Shown: positions 26,134 through 42,992 of the stretch, piece by piece | Numbering within the stretch: position 1 is the first letter of the stretch | Layout: each line of letters begins with the position of its first letter | Source of the DNA: Endocalyx cinctus | Taxonomy: Eukaryota; Ascomycota; Sordariomycetes; Amphisphaeriales; Apiosporaceae | Assembly (NCBI GenBank): GCA_001600455.1 | Contig: BCKC01000002.1 | Location: 3,114,171-3,178,170 of the forward strand | DNA: 64,000 nucleotides | Direction: 5' to 3' | The notes under the pieces: model-generated | Seen by the model: only the letters and a program-made list of their open reading frames with translations | The model's database searches: none | Told to the model about the DNA's origin: nothing | Made by a program: the position numbers and the translations under genes

Positions 26134-26785
26134 AGAGTGATTTGGTGTAGCTTAGTCAGGTAGTGTACGCCACCAATAATTTACAGGGATGTTCTATAAT
26201 GTATTACCTAGGTATGCACCTAGCGGACCTTGTGGTTGTAACTTGTCAGAATAATTCAGCCTCGTTTACTTTCGAACTTTCTTAGAGCCCAACAGTTTAA
26301 CGTTTCTATTCAGCCTTGCCAAATCCCTCTTCTCGTAGATGGTTTATGAATATTGTAATGATCTCTAATTTTACATTGGCTTGATATACCAGGGACAGCA
26401 TCTAAATGAATTCGTAATTCAATTCTTAGATATCAAACACCGGTCTATAAGACAAGGCCCGCTTTCCACCACCATCTCAGCCGTTTACAGTTCACATTCC
26501 GGCCTCCTACTTGGTATGGCACCATACAAACCTATGGCTTCCCTTCTCATTCTTACGCAATTCTGACGCTAACTCAGCCCCTCTTCGTAGCACAATTGCT
26601 CCTAAAAGACCTCGGATTCCAACTGGATCTTGTGTATAGCTATCTCACAGGTATCCATACCTTCGCATCCACCACAGCATTTGCCATCTATTGTGATATT
26701 TGCTGGCGAACAGAACCTGAAGTCTTCCCTGACTCGCCCTTGATTCTATCATTTCATTATCCCACCGCACAATCATACACACACC

Positions 26786-27466
26786 ATGTCTTCGACGCCG
26801 GTAAAGGTATCGTCCTCTGCGGCTACATATACCCCCGCCACGTTGGATGCGGACTTAAGATCACAAATCAACACCTTGCTTTTGAGGGAAGGTCATATTG
26901 AGAAGTAAGTTTTATATAATATACATATATTATAGCACTCCCTTTTCAGCGAGAGGATGTATTTTCTCCTCGGCGCCCCAATAATCTCCCTCCTCTTCGT
27001 TTCTCCAGCTGCGTATACCTTACCTGACGGTTTTGCTAACCACCAACCCCCCTCCCTCCTCCGTCACAGGATACAAGAACGGCTCCTCCACGCGCTCGAC
27101 TCGCACACGTCCAACTGGTCGTCCGTCGTAGAAACGCACGCGCTTGACCTCCTGCGAACAGGCGACGTGACCACGTTCCCGACCCTGATACGTCGCGTTC
27201 TCGAGGACGTCCGACACGACACGTCGGCGGCCGCGGCCGCCTCCTCCTCTGAATCGACCGAGAAAAACGGCGACGGCGCGACTAACGGCGCGACGACGAA
27301 CGGAAACAACAAGAAGGCTGTTAACGGCGCCGCCGCCTCTCGCGTCGAAGGTAGCGCCGGGAATACCCTGGCTATGCCCCCCGCGGTCGTGGAGGCCGTA
27401 CTGAAAGTCACCCGGGAGTGCCTCGATTCGGTGTGCGAGGTTGACGATAGCTCGACGGGTGGCTGA
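26786..27466 (+). CDS. Fungal protein of unknown function, 171 residues
   Basis: Two exons, 26786-26904 and 27070-27466, are joined across a 165-bp intron with a GTAAGT donor and CACAG acceptor. The split codon AA/G encodes the Lys in HIEKIQERLLHALDS. I do not recognise the family. Residues 1-18 are Ser/Thr/Ala-rich. Residues 19-93 look helical and conserved (DADLRSQINTLLLREGHIEK, then HALDLLRTGDVTTFPTLIRR). Residues 94-145 are low-complexity Ala/Ser/Asn/Gly. A second short helix lies at about 148-165 (PPAVVEAVLKVTRECLDSV). There is no signal peptide or membrane span. The even helical amphipathy suggests a small adaptor or complex subunit, but that is inference. Confidence that it is a real gene rests on the clean intron, the in-frame junction and the high GC of exon 2 against its surroundings. 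Confidence 0.78.
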
Positions 27467-29193
27467 AGCTCTTGAAGATTCGAAAATAAAATAGGGGGGT
27501 TCGGGAAGGGAAGGGAAGAGGAGGAGAAAGAAGGGCGATTTTTTATCAATACGTCTCCAGTTTCGCCCATGGTCGTTGTCTCCCCCCACCTCGCCCCCCC
27601 GCATCCTGCTTCGGCCAGCTTCCCTTCCCATACCCATGTCTCTCTTCTCTGGAGCAGTCACAGTTTCAGAACTCAGGTCCATTGAAATTCAGAATGTGTA
27701 CGAGCGTGTGCGCGCGCACGCGTTTGCGTATATATACCCTGGTCTATCTGCACGATGATAAAACGACACAGACGAAAAGAAAGAAAAGGAAGGATGTGAG
27801 GTAAACTCAATTCTCTTGCACGAGGCCGAAGACATTAGAGAAGAGGAGATATTTACTTATGTGCTCGGTACTGAGATGGATTGGCGAGAGCACCGAGGAC
27901 TGTCTACATAACTATCACCGGAGTACACATTACCATCTCGATGAAGCTCATTCCTGAACATCCCCCTCTCCCCCCTCATCATCACTCATCGACGGAACCA
28001 AACCCCACAAATGATCCCACTCACCCCCTTGTCTCCAAACCTAAAGAGATTTATTCATCATAACCCTTTCACCCCTCCTACTCCAAGTACTACACACCTT
28101 ACTCTCCGTCCATTCACCTCCATCGCTACCAAATAAAATATTTCCCAACCCATATGAAATTGGGGGCAGTGGTGGAAAATTAGGAGAACGGCGAGATCGG
28201 TTTGGAAGGGGAGGTTTCTGCTCTTGTAAATGCGATCCTTAAAAAGAAAACAAAAATATCACTTACTAAGAAAGAGAGAGAGGGCTCGAGAGTCAGGGTC
28301 CGTCAACCGGCCAAAAGGATATGTGTGAAAGTAGTCGTAGTGCATTCAAGAACTCGATCCTCTTCTTTCTCGCCTCGTCTTCTGTTGATATTTTAATGAT
28401 AATTGAATGAATCGAGAAACGATGCCTGCCGAATTCCTAGATATGCTTCAGTCTATGTACCTCAAAACAGTACCTGATCCTGACCAACAGTATGATACTT
28501 ATTTTCTTGCTCGCGTAATCGTCGCTGTCTTGAATAGATATAAACCTTCTATGAACCGTCTGCCGCGATACCAGCTAAACTGATGTCCCTTCCACTGTTA
28601 CAAAAAGGCATTAAGCGATGGACAGCACCAACCTTTGTGTCTCCAACCATGGAGGCACTGGAGATGGAACATATCACTAACCGACAGTAACTTGAAGAAT
28701 ATTCACAGTTCTGTAAAAAGGTTTGGAGAAGCAGTAATCGCAGCTAGTTTAGAAGTAACTCAGCTCAAAAACTACTTTACAACACATTCACCATATTGAG
28801 GTCACTGAACTTTTCTATGTAAAAGCATCATCAATTTATGCGATCTATCGTGAAACTAGTAAACCTTCCGGGAACTGGATAAGCCTAATGGTACTTTATT
28901 CCGTTGAGAAAAGAACCACGATTACTGATAGGATCAGCATGAACATCCGAATAATCATTAGCATAAGACCATCTCTAGTATCTTTGTCCCCTCTCCCTCT
29001 ACCTGGACTGTGGAACCCATCCGCACGTTAAAGAAACAGAGGTTCCTCGTGTGCAAGAAGACTGGGCCAAATGATCCATTGTTCCCTGTGCTGTGTTTCC
29101 CATCGTCAAATCTACCGAGACGAACGGGGTCAAAATCTAGAATACAAAGGCAGTGGTGTGACAGTGCCCCGAGAGAAAATTAAATGCACCCAC
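27467..29193. other. Intergenic region between two convergent genes
   Basis: 3' flanks of the 171-residue protein gene (+) and CDC48 (-). No gene recognised. An alternating purine-pyrimidine stretch with a perfect 12-base palindrome GTGCGCGCGCAC lies at 27708-27719. A 53-codon ORF at 28421-28582 (+) and a short copia-like reading on the minus strand near 28880-28975 are too weak to call. Confidence 0.55.
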
Positions 29194-31988
<2,795 letters not shown>

Positions 31989-34900
31989 CGTCTATATTTG
32001 CTAGATGACGAGTGTTGGGAATTCGAATGTATATGGATTATGATCAAGGTTGTGGGGAACTATTGGAGGTTGGAAGATAAATGATGGAGAAAGGGAAATG
32101 ACAGAAAAGGTGCGAAAGTAACAACTCGTTCCTAATTTAAATAATTTAGAGAAGGATGATAAGTGATCACCTTCGCTATTAATGAAATGAAAAAAAGAAA
32201 GGTGAAGATAGAAAACAGAAACTGTATGAATGGGAAGAAATATGAAGAGTTACTCTGTCGTTTTTTGGTGTTTGAGCTTAGGCTTGCTTGATGACGGAGA
32301 ATGGTTGAGGTGAAGAAAGCTCGGGCCAAAAGCTGATCTATGGTTAGTGAATGTACCAGGGTACTTAGTGGTAGGCAGAGAAGTAGGTACGTGATTATAC
32401 ACTAACCGCCACCTTCTAAAGCCTTCTATGAAAATAAGACAGATCTACAAATTACAGAGGATTTTAGGCACTTTATATGTATTACTCATGCAAGGCTACG
32501 GTACGGTGAATGGAGCTTTGTCCGCCAAAAGTACTTTTACATTCTATTAATTACTTGAATCTACGGTAAGACTTATTCAATAGAAGGAAGGTAGGGAATT
32601 TACTTCCAATTATACCTATTAAATTTTAGTATTTGGGTATTTACTTTAAGTGTATTCCCTTTTCCTATAACATTACAAATAAGGTTAGCGCATTTTTAAA
32701 ATCGCTGCTTCTGCCCAGGCAGCCAGGCTTGGCTCAATCAATTCTCAGTTGGCTGACTAAGGAATGATATTATGCATACTATGTAAATAAATATGGATAT
32801 GTACAGAAAATGGACCTCCAAATGATCTTTTAAAACGGTTTCTTAAAACGGCAGAACGAATAGCAAACTAGTTATACGGTGGTGAATCTTCCTAATTCTA
32901 CCCTGTTGTGACTCGCTAAAATCACGGCGCATCGCAGCGGCTAAGTGGTCAACATTCAAGGTTGGGGGAGCTCTTCAGGGTTATATAAGGAGTCACTGCG
33001 GGCATCGAGCATCGAGTTCTCGTTCGAAACCCGCTTAGTTTGATAGCAAGTGGGTAAGCCAAACAGATCATATATCCACAGGCAAGAGAACGATATTTGC
33101 CAGACAGTTAGCATGCAGAGAAGAAACCTGCCTTCTAAGGCATCACCCCATGGCATGCCGGTACTTTAACAAGTATACCTAGCTGTAAAGTCATGCCATG
33201 GAACGAGTCGTCGAGGAAATGTTCGGCCGGTGGGATTGATCATCTCGCTTTGTGTAGTTCACGAGGGATCAGTCACCGTCTGAATGGAAAGTTTAACGAG
33301 TGATATGATTCGAGGCATTGCTAGAATACTTGGGGTTGTACTTGTTGCTCGGTATCTTCGCGTCGACGTTGTTCTAAAGCAACCTCTTAAGAAATCGTAT
33401 AATTTCAAATTATTTTTCACTAATAAAACGGTTCTTTCCGTTTTGTTACGGTGTTTTACTATCTATTAAATTTTATGCGGATTTATTTATACTCTATATG
33501 TACTTACAAAAAGTAGGTACAGCTCAGGCTAAAAGCAGCATTGCTCATGTTTAAGTCTTAACTAGATCCATGGATGTGTTTTATATATGTTTGCAGGAAA
33601 AGCGACTGTCTATGTAGGACTTTTACCTGACCCTACTAAAACATTTGGAAGTAAGTCAGTCTATTTGCATTAATTTAAACCGTAATAAACGGAACGTGAC
33701 TATTTACTACCGTCAGCGATTGAACATATGTAGTAATCAACGCTACTCCAAGAAAATAGACTTTGCTGCGATAGTCGCAAAAAGACTAAAAGTCTCGGGG
33801 TCCCGATCATCCATGAAAGAATGCATATCCATGAATATCCATGGATGATTTCTGAGTCCTGACGATACCATAATACGTGGAGCACGTGAGGCCACTTCGT
33901 ACGATCCAATGGATCCCACCATCTATCCCCGGGGCCATCCATGATATGTTCATACAAGAGATAAGCTTTGCACGTACTATGTACCCTACAAACCGTTTTC
34001 TAAGCCGTTTTTAAAGCTAGTCCACGTATATTTGCATAGCTTTCTACTATGTACATAATGCCATGGATATCGGGGTTTAGTATAGTCAGGGGAAATACAC
34101 TATGTTTATGATACCCCATAAGCAAGGCAGCAAAGCTACTACGCAATCCAACAACTCCAGACCCGTTGGTATTTACCAGGAAGGCAGTTCCCGGGGGCCA
34201 CTCTTTTACTGTATTACCTATTAAGTACTAACAAAGTAAACCCCGGAGATGGACGGTATGGCAGTATGGGTAAGTACAACCTATTATGTACATAATGCAT
34301 TACTTTTCGCAGATAAAATGGAAATATGAAAAATATTTGACAACTGCAAACCAATGCGCATTATAAATAAAGAATGCAAAGCTGACAATTTAAGAATCCT
34401 ACATCGCTCTCTCAAACATACTTCCTTGACTCTCAGAATTTAGAATATCGGATACCCATCTCAAAACAAACCTAATTCGTTTGAAGATAGTATACATAGT
34501 AATACCTACCTAGCTGCCCAGGTAGTACTTACTCATAGCGCTATGTCTAATGATGGAACGAACATACGTATGCGTATACTACAAACTTCCCTGCAATCAA
34601 TAATAAACGAACCAAACAGATATAATTGCCCAGATACGATTAGCACTGCATATTGACATCATTCTACTTCCCACTATCTACCGATTTTTAGAAGAGAGAG
34701 AGAGAGAGAGAAAAAAAAAAAAAGACTAGAATAAGAAACTATACAGAATAATAAGCACATTGGGAGATAAGAACATACGAATTTCCATATTTCTTAAGCC
34801 ATCGAGAAAAATTTTCTTCGAGAATGATCTTGAAGAATCTAAACAATAATGGAACGACAAGTTTTTTTTTTTTTTTTCATACCGACGAAAGCCGTTGTAT

Positions 34901-35837
34901 GCAAGGCATAAATAGACAGGATGGGTCTAGATCTTGGTGAGTAACCGATCAGCCTTGCTCATAAGTCCAATAGGAACTTATCGGCGTTATGCATCATTAC
35001 ACATTGGCCAATGAAATATCAACAGACCTTTTTGCCAATGTCGTCTCTACCATCCTTTTCAGAGAAGATCTTGATTCTTCATTATTTATTTATCGCTTCC
35101 CTTCTCGAGGTAGGTATAACCAAAGCCGATCAAAGTTTTCATGTCAAAGTCTGGCGATGCCCGAGCGGGTTTTTCTTGCAGCACGAACTGCTGCGTCTAC
35201 CCCAGCTTTTTTATTTTATTTTGCCGAACAGGAGAACAGGGGCCTGTACGCTTCTCGGCTTGGGTTGTGGACATTAGATTGAAAGATATCATGTCTAAAA
35301 CTTAAGACTGATGAAAATTCAACTTATCAAGCTACAGCCCATGAATTGACTCCACCATCATACATATGGTATCAATTCCTAGTGGGCTTTTCCTATTTCT
35401 TTCTATCTGAACTTAGTAGGTATTTATCAAGTCTTAAGGACCTGATTTCACTCAATTTTCCTTCTCGTTTCCTCGTTTTTCTTCTTCTTCTAATTGTTAA
35501 GATTGTCAAACAATCTTAGAACATCCTAATTTCTTGATATGAAACCTTGAACCTTGAATTGGGAGAGAATTGTCACCGGAATTTCTAGCGCCTTGCCCCA
35601 CCTCCCGTCAAAAAAAAAAATAATAATAATCGAATTCTAAATCTAAATCTTAAGTATCTAGCGACAAGCTAGCACGCTAAGGATCGCGATCTTAAAGATC
35701 TTTTATTTTGATTTACGCCTTTGGGCTTACTTTTCCTCATTATATAATTCCGGGGTACTCTTTTATTGATCATTGTAGAAAGTTTCATCCTCTCTTGTGC
35801 TTGTTTGATATCCTGGGCGTCTTAAGATATATTCAGA
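31989..35837. other. Divergent promoter region of CDC48 and AVT1, plus AT-rich spacer
   Basis: 3.8 kb between divergently transcribed CDC48 (-) and the AVT1-like gene (+). The first 300 bases hold the CDC48 promoter and the last 300 the AVT1 promoter. No gene seen. There is a perfect 10-base inverted repeat ATCATCCATG / CATGGATGAT at 33806-33815 and 33840-33849, within a cluster of CCATGGAT words (33541-34075). A second copy of the ACCTAG-CTGC hairpin element is at about 34505-34534. A (GA)n then A-run tract is at 34694-34723 and a T-run at 34862-34877. Confidence 0.55.
33806..33849. repeat. 10-bp perfect inverted repeat with 24-base spacer
   Basis: ATCATCCATG at 33806-33815 is matched by CATGGATGAT at 33840-33849, so the DNA or a transcript could fold into a hairpin. 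The spacer itself contains further CATATCC/GAATATCC words. No gene overlaps. Confidence 0.7.
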
Positions 35838-38347
35838 ATGGCTGCGCGACAGCCCACGAGTTGGGCCGAGTATGAACGAGGTGCTTCTCCAGCTTTAAGT
35901 AGAACTTCTTCTTCGCTAGGAAATCAAAGTGTGCATTTCGAATCCGACCCTCTTCTAGGAAGCCACGATGGCAATCACGAACATGATCCCGAGTTTTCGC
36001 AACGAAGACAGCGCAGGTTAGTTATGGCACAATTTACTGTGCTAAAACTCCTCTACTCGCCAGGGAGCTAACGGGTGCGTGATCGCAGAACATCCGTGAC
36101 GAATACGCTTGCCGCTATTACAGATATTGGTGGCGTCAACAGTATCAGGTCGTTTGGTCGAAGTTGGCAACGAGCAGCTGCGTTCCCCGAGATCATACCT
36201 CAACGACCATCCTTCAGATTTGCTCCGGACCAAGAACCTGTCCAAACTACCGATCCGAACCCATACCAAAGACGTGATATCGAGGCGGGAATTGGCACAT
36301 CTCTGATCAGACAACACCTCGAATCGGCGTCTGAGAATGCAATAGATGACTCTGATGAGCAAGCGCCGCAGGAAGCGACAGCAGGCCACCCTCACGACGA
36401 GCGGAAGCGACTCGGCAGCGAGCTTTTCGAGGCAGGGTCTCATTCCGGCTCGCTTCGCAGTAACTCTATATTCGCCGTGCCACCTCATCTAGCTGTCCCC
36501 CAGATTGGTAGTTTCGGCTCTGCTCATAGTTATGGGACGGTAAACTCGGAACTCAGCCACGCTTCTATGCGCGAGGCGGCAGAGCTCTGGCACCAGCAAC
36601 ATGACTCCGACTCAAACCTTCCTGATGGCGAACGCCCTCCCGTATTTGTGAAAGAGGTAGAACAAGACGGTAAAATCGTGCTTGCCGTCTCTGGTCAATC
36701 TACCTTGCCGCAAACCGTCATGAACTCGATCAAGTCAGTTCCTCTCGCGATATCCATAAATCTTCTATTGACAGTTTTGCTAACTACCTGGTAGCGTATT
36801 GATCGGTGTCGGACTTTTGAGTTTGCCAATGGGAATGAAATATGCTGGGTGGATTTGTGGTATAGTAATCCTCACACTTTGCGCTGCAGTCACGAGTTGG
36901 ACTGCCAGGCTTCTCGCAAAATGCTTGGATTTGGACACCACGATGATCACTTTCTCCGATATAGCATTCATTGCATTCGGCAGAAAGGCTCGTATTGCCA
37001 CGGCTATATTGTTCACTCTTGAATTGCTGGCAGCTTGCGTGGCCTTGATTGTGCTCTTCGCGGACTCATTAGTCTTATTGCTTCCCGGTACTCTCACAGT
37101 CACGGAATGGAAGGTGGTTTGTACTTTGGTCTTGATTCCTCTACAGTTCGCCCCCTTGAAGCTCCTAAGTTTTACGAGCTTCGTTGGGATCGTTTCTACC
37201 TTCAGCAGTAAGTCATAATACCTTTGGATTGTCTCGCATGTGCTAACGATCCTGCCTAAAGTCGCTTTCATTGTCATTTTGGATGGCCTAATTAAACCTC
37301 ACACGCCCGGGTCTCTCATAGAGCCTGCGGTGACGTATCTGTTTCCTGCTAATTGGCTCACTCTGCCCTTATCATTTGGGCTTCTCATGTCACCATGGGG
37401 TGGCCACAGCGTCTTCCCTAACGTAAGTGCTCAGAGATGATCAATATAAATGCTTTCTCGTGTGCTAATAATAATGTTAGGTCTACCGTGATATGCGACA
37501 TCCGCACAAATACACGAAGGTATGAATTTTCTTACATTATGCGAATCAAGCTTTAGACTTTTCAGCTAACAGAAACATAGGCGGTAACCTACACGTTCAG
37601 CTTTTCGGTATGCTTTTATATTCTCACCCACGAACAATAAATGATCAACCCCCCAAATAAGTCGTGACTCCTAACATTTTTTTCCCCTTACAGTTCATCC
37701 TAGACGCAGCCATGGCCATCGTCGGCCTGCTCATGTTCGGCGAAGGGGTACGGGACGAGATCACGGCCAACATACTGGAGACGACGGGCTACCCGAACGT
37801 GCTGAACGTCCTCCTCGTCATCTTCATCGCCATCATCCCGCTCACCAAGATCCCGCTGAACGCGCAGCCGATCATCACGACGCTCGAGGTCCTCTTCGGC
37901 CTCCACCAGCAGGTCGTCGCCGAGGAGAACCCCCTCGTCGGCTTCTCGAGCGCCACCCGCGGCCTCCTCAAGGCCCTCGTCCGCGTCGTCACCCTCTTCC
38001 TCTTCCTCGTCATCTCCATCCTCTTCCCGGCCTTCGATTCCATCATGGCCTTCATGGGAAGCGCGCTATGCTTCACGATTTGCGTCACGTTAGTATAATC
38101 CCACCTTCACTCCCCCCTTTCCTTTTTTTTCTTTTTCGAGTTTATGCTGTAGGAGAAGGGAATGAGAGAACATGGATGCTGATATATGAACAGTTTACCG
38201 CTGGCGTTCTACCTCAAACTATTCGGTCACGAGATTGGCCTGCGAGAGCGTGCCTTCTCTTGGTGCGTCATGCTGATATCCTTCGTGATCTCCATCATCG
38301 GCACCGTCTGGGCTTTCCTGCCTAAGTCTATGATCGGAGCAGAATGA
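35838..38347 (+). CDS. AVT1: Vacuolar amino-acid transporter, AVT1-like (AAAP family)
   Basis: Eight exons: 35838-36016, 36089-36733, 36795-37207, 37262-37422, 37481-37519, 37581-37607, 37694-38088 and 38194-38347. The total is 670 residues and stays in frame at every junction. The first about 245 residues are a soluble polar N-terminus, typical of Avt1. The membrane core then begins with TLPQTVMNSINVLIGVG, whose Asn codon is split by intron 2, followed by LLSLPMGMKYAGW. Later signatures are PWGGHSVFPNVYRDMRHP and the LDAAMAIVGLLMFGEGV span. Ten or eleven hydrophobic segments are expected. Avt1 in yeast imports neutral amino acids into the vacuole by proton antiport. Two exons are only 39 and 27 nt. 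The 27-nt exon encodes AVTYTFSFS. Exon 7 (37694-38088) is strikingly GC-rich in third positions compared with exons 2-6, which is unusual inside one gene. Confidence 0.92.
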
Positions 38348-38880
38348 AATGCTTCGCGGATTCGAACTTTTCCTTTACCAATCTCTTCATTCAATATTGG
38401 TGGATATTTTACGAATTTATCGACAATGGAATAATCGGAAGTATGGATGTGAATGTTTTTCTTTTCTCGTTCAATAGTTCTGCATTGTCTGATGGAGCGA
38501 ATAGGTCTAAAAAAAAGTTCTAGTGAAATCTCTTCTACCTTCATGATATTATAGTCAACTGAAAAAAGTATGTGGATTTTTTAATGACTGAGGTGGCAAT
38601 TTGTTCATAGCATTTACAGTAATGAAGGCGTGGCAATGGGTAGTTATAATAATATAAGCATGTCAAACCTGAACGTGTTGTAACACCTATAAAAGTTACT
38701 CTCGCCCACCCTAGTCAGCTACTCAGTCCATCGCCACTTTACTCGAGCACTAGGTACTGTTTGGGAGAATGGACAAAACCTAGAAAGTAGGTTCTAAGCG
38801 GACGTTGACGAGGTCGACATTATTGTCACATCTAAAGAAATTCAATATCAAGGCTAGAAACGACAAATAAAAGCCATTAA

Positions 38881-39164
38881 CACCTACAGGGTGCCGTCCG
38901 CTTCCAACTAGAGAAAGCGGATACGTTAATATCCAGCCATGATAATGATGAGTTCGTACTGGAAGATGACCAGGAGTGTGTTCATGTTTAGTTGTGATAA
39001 GAACTACCTTTTGCCAGAAGATAACTAGGGGGGGTATACCAATGCCTGGTGGTAATGAGAATAAATTCTTACTGGGAGATAGCCCGGGGGAGTCTGATAC
39101 GGCAAGGAAATTAAGGGAACGAGTTGCTGAACTGGAGAAGGAAAATAGATTTCCATCGGCCTGA
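38881..39164 (+). pseudogene. Degenerate coding relic with a 55-bp tandem repeat
   Basis: Three related units start at 38938, 38993 and 39048, exactly 55 bp apart. Their best translations are alike but lie in three different frames: DNDEFVLEDDQE, DKNYLLPEDN followed by a stop, and NENKFLLGDSPGE. Unit 1 is preceded in frame by VRFQLEKADTLISS. Unit 3 continues to SDTARKLRERVAELEKENRF, a heptad-like helix ending at the stop near 39164. The similarity is clearer in protein than in DNA, which suggests a former coding sequence broken by frameshifts. I do not recognise the family. The alternative is a chance minisatellite. Confidence 0.3.
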
Positions 39165-39307
39165 TTATAACAATTTCAACCGCCCTTTAACTCAGTACCT
39201 ACCGAGTGAGCCGTCGGGATATGCCCATGGATACTTTTCTTTCTTGTAAGTAGCAAGCCATGATTTGACGTAAAATAACAATGACAGATAACAACAAGGG
39301 GGAGAAG

Positions 39308-39310
<3 letters not shown>

Positions 39311-39343
<33 letters not shown>
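39311..39343 (+). repeat. (AG)n microsatellite
   Basis: About 16 AG dinucleotides without interruption, followed by an A/G-rich stretch to about 39373. Intergenic. Confidence 0.95.
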
Positions 39344-39349
<6 letters not shown>

Positions 39350-40311
39350 CAAAAAAAGAAAAGAAAAGAAAAAACAGTGGTCACACGGCACTTGCCAGGC
39401 GTGACTCGTCGTTCTTTCGAAATAGACGCGCCAAATACAACAGTATGAAGACGCGTGTTTTCGGTCCTACTTCCAACCGTGGCCTTTCCAATTCGTATAA
39501 TGTACGATATTCAAGATAAATCTGATGATGTTATGAGTATTACGAGATGTTATATCCCCTCAGGTTATATACTTTAAGCCGGCCGTTGTAGAAAGGTCCT
39601 TGAAGATGGAAGCATCACCACAAGTCTACACACGTACTTATGTTATGTAGCTGAAGAGAAAAAGTTACGGGGTCGCTCTTTAGGCAACAAGACAAATCTA
39701 TCTGGGTATATATAACTTTTCCCTTGGCCAAATAATACCTCAGAGAGAGAAGGGAAGGTTTTCCTAAGAAGTGACTGAAGATAGTAGGGATGGAGGGAAA
39801 AAAGACGGCAGGTTTTTATCGCTATTTGTTTAGCTCTTGAGAGGTGGTTCTCTAGGAATGTATCGTCGATGTCCACTCGACCTAGTATAACGAGTAGGGA
39901 AATAATAAATAAAAAGGGTTGTGTTTTCATATAAGACATCCATTACTAGACAATAGAACCCCTCTAGATTTTTGCAACGAATCTTCTTGGTCTTATATTC
40001 GTGGCCTACCAAACTTGACTCGGCTCACCTACGACTTACGTTGAAGCAGCACCAAATCAGGACAATGGACAAAACGCGACAACGCAAATTGCTGAAGGTG
40101 TGACATAGACACGTTTATAAATTACATATTTTGTGCTGAAACCACCATATAACAGAATGGTAAATCAGATTTATTCTATCTTGAGTCTAGTAGAACCAGA
40201 TTTTCTAGCATCCATTCAGTGCCAGGAGAAATTTCTCAAGCAGAAACTGCGTGTCTAATTTCAAAGTCACAGGAGACAGTAAATCACCCNCCCGCCGATT
40301 AAACTCCCCCC

Positions 40312-42992
<2,681 letters not shown>

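Larger units (their letters stand above)
20301..26785. other. Right half of the gene desert, orphan ORFs only
   Basis: This stretch has a more even base composition than its left neighbour. It carries many ORFs of 60-196 codons on both strands, none with a motif I recognise. The longest is at 20422-21012 (+). Codon runs are broken by stops every few hundred bases in all frames, as expected for decayed or non-coding DNA. Short direct repeats of GCGCCACA occur at about 26087-26133. The last few hundred bases precede the 171-residue protein gene at 26786 and should hold its promoter. Confidence 0.5.
38348..40311. other. Intergenic region between convergent AVT1 and ProRS genes
   Basis: Apart from the coding-like 55-bp repeat described separately (38881-39164), this holds a long GA microsatellite (39311-39343) and an ambiguous base at 40290 in a C run. 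Both flanking genes end here, so no promoter is expected. Confidence 0.55.

Noticed and set aside
28880..28975. Short minus-strand reading resembling a copia-type RNase H motif (YSDVHADPISNRGSF)
   Set aside because: Only about 28 codons between stops, no reverse transcriptase or integrase nearby, and no terminal repeats seen.
32925..33030. Possible tRNA with A-box-like and GTTCGAAAC B-box words
   Set aside because: T-stem and acceptor stem do not pair. The A-B distance is too long for an intronless tRNA, and no intron solution was apparent.
38351..38362. B-box-like GTTCGAATCC on the minus strand
   Set aside because: No A-box or pairing T-stem nearby. It lies in the 3' flank of the AVT1-like gene.
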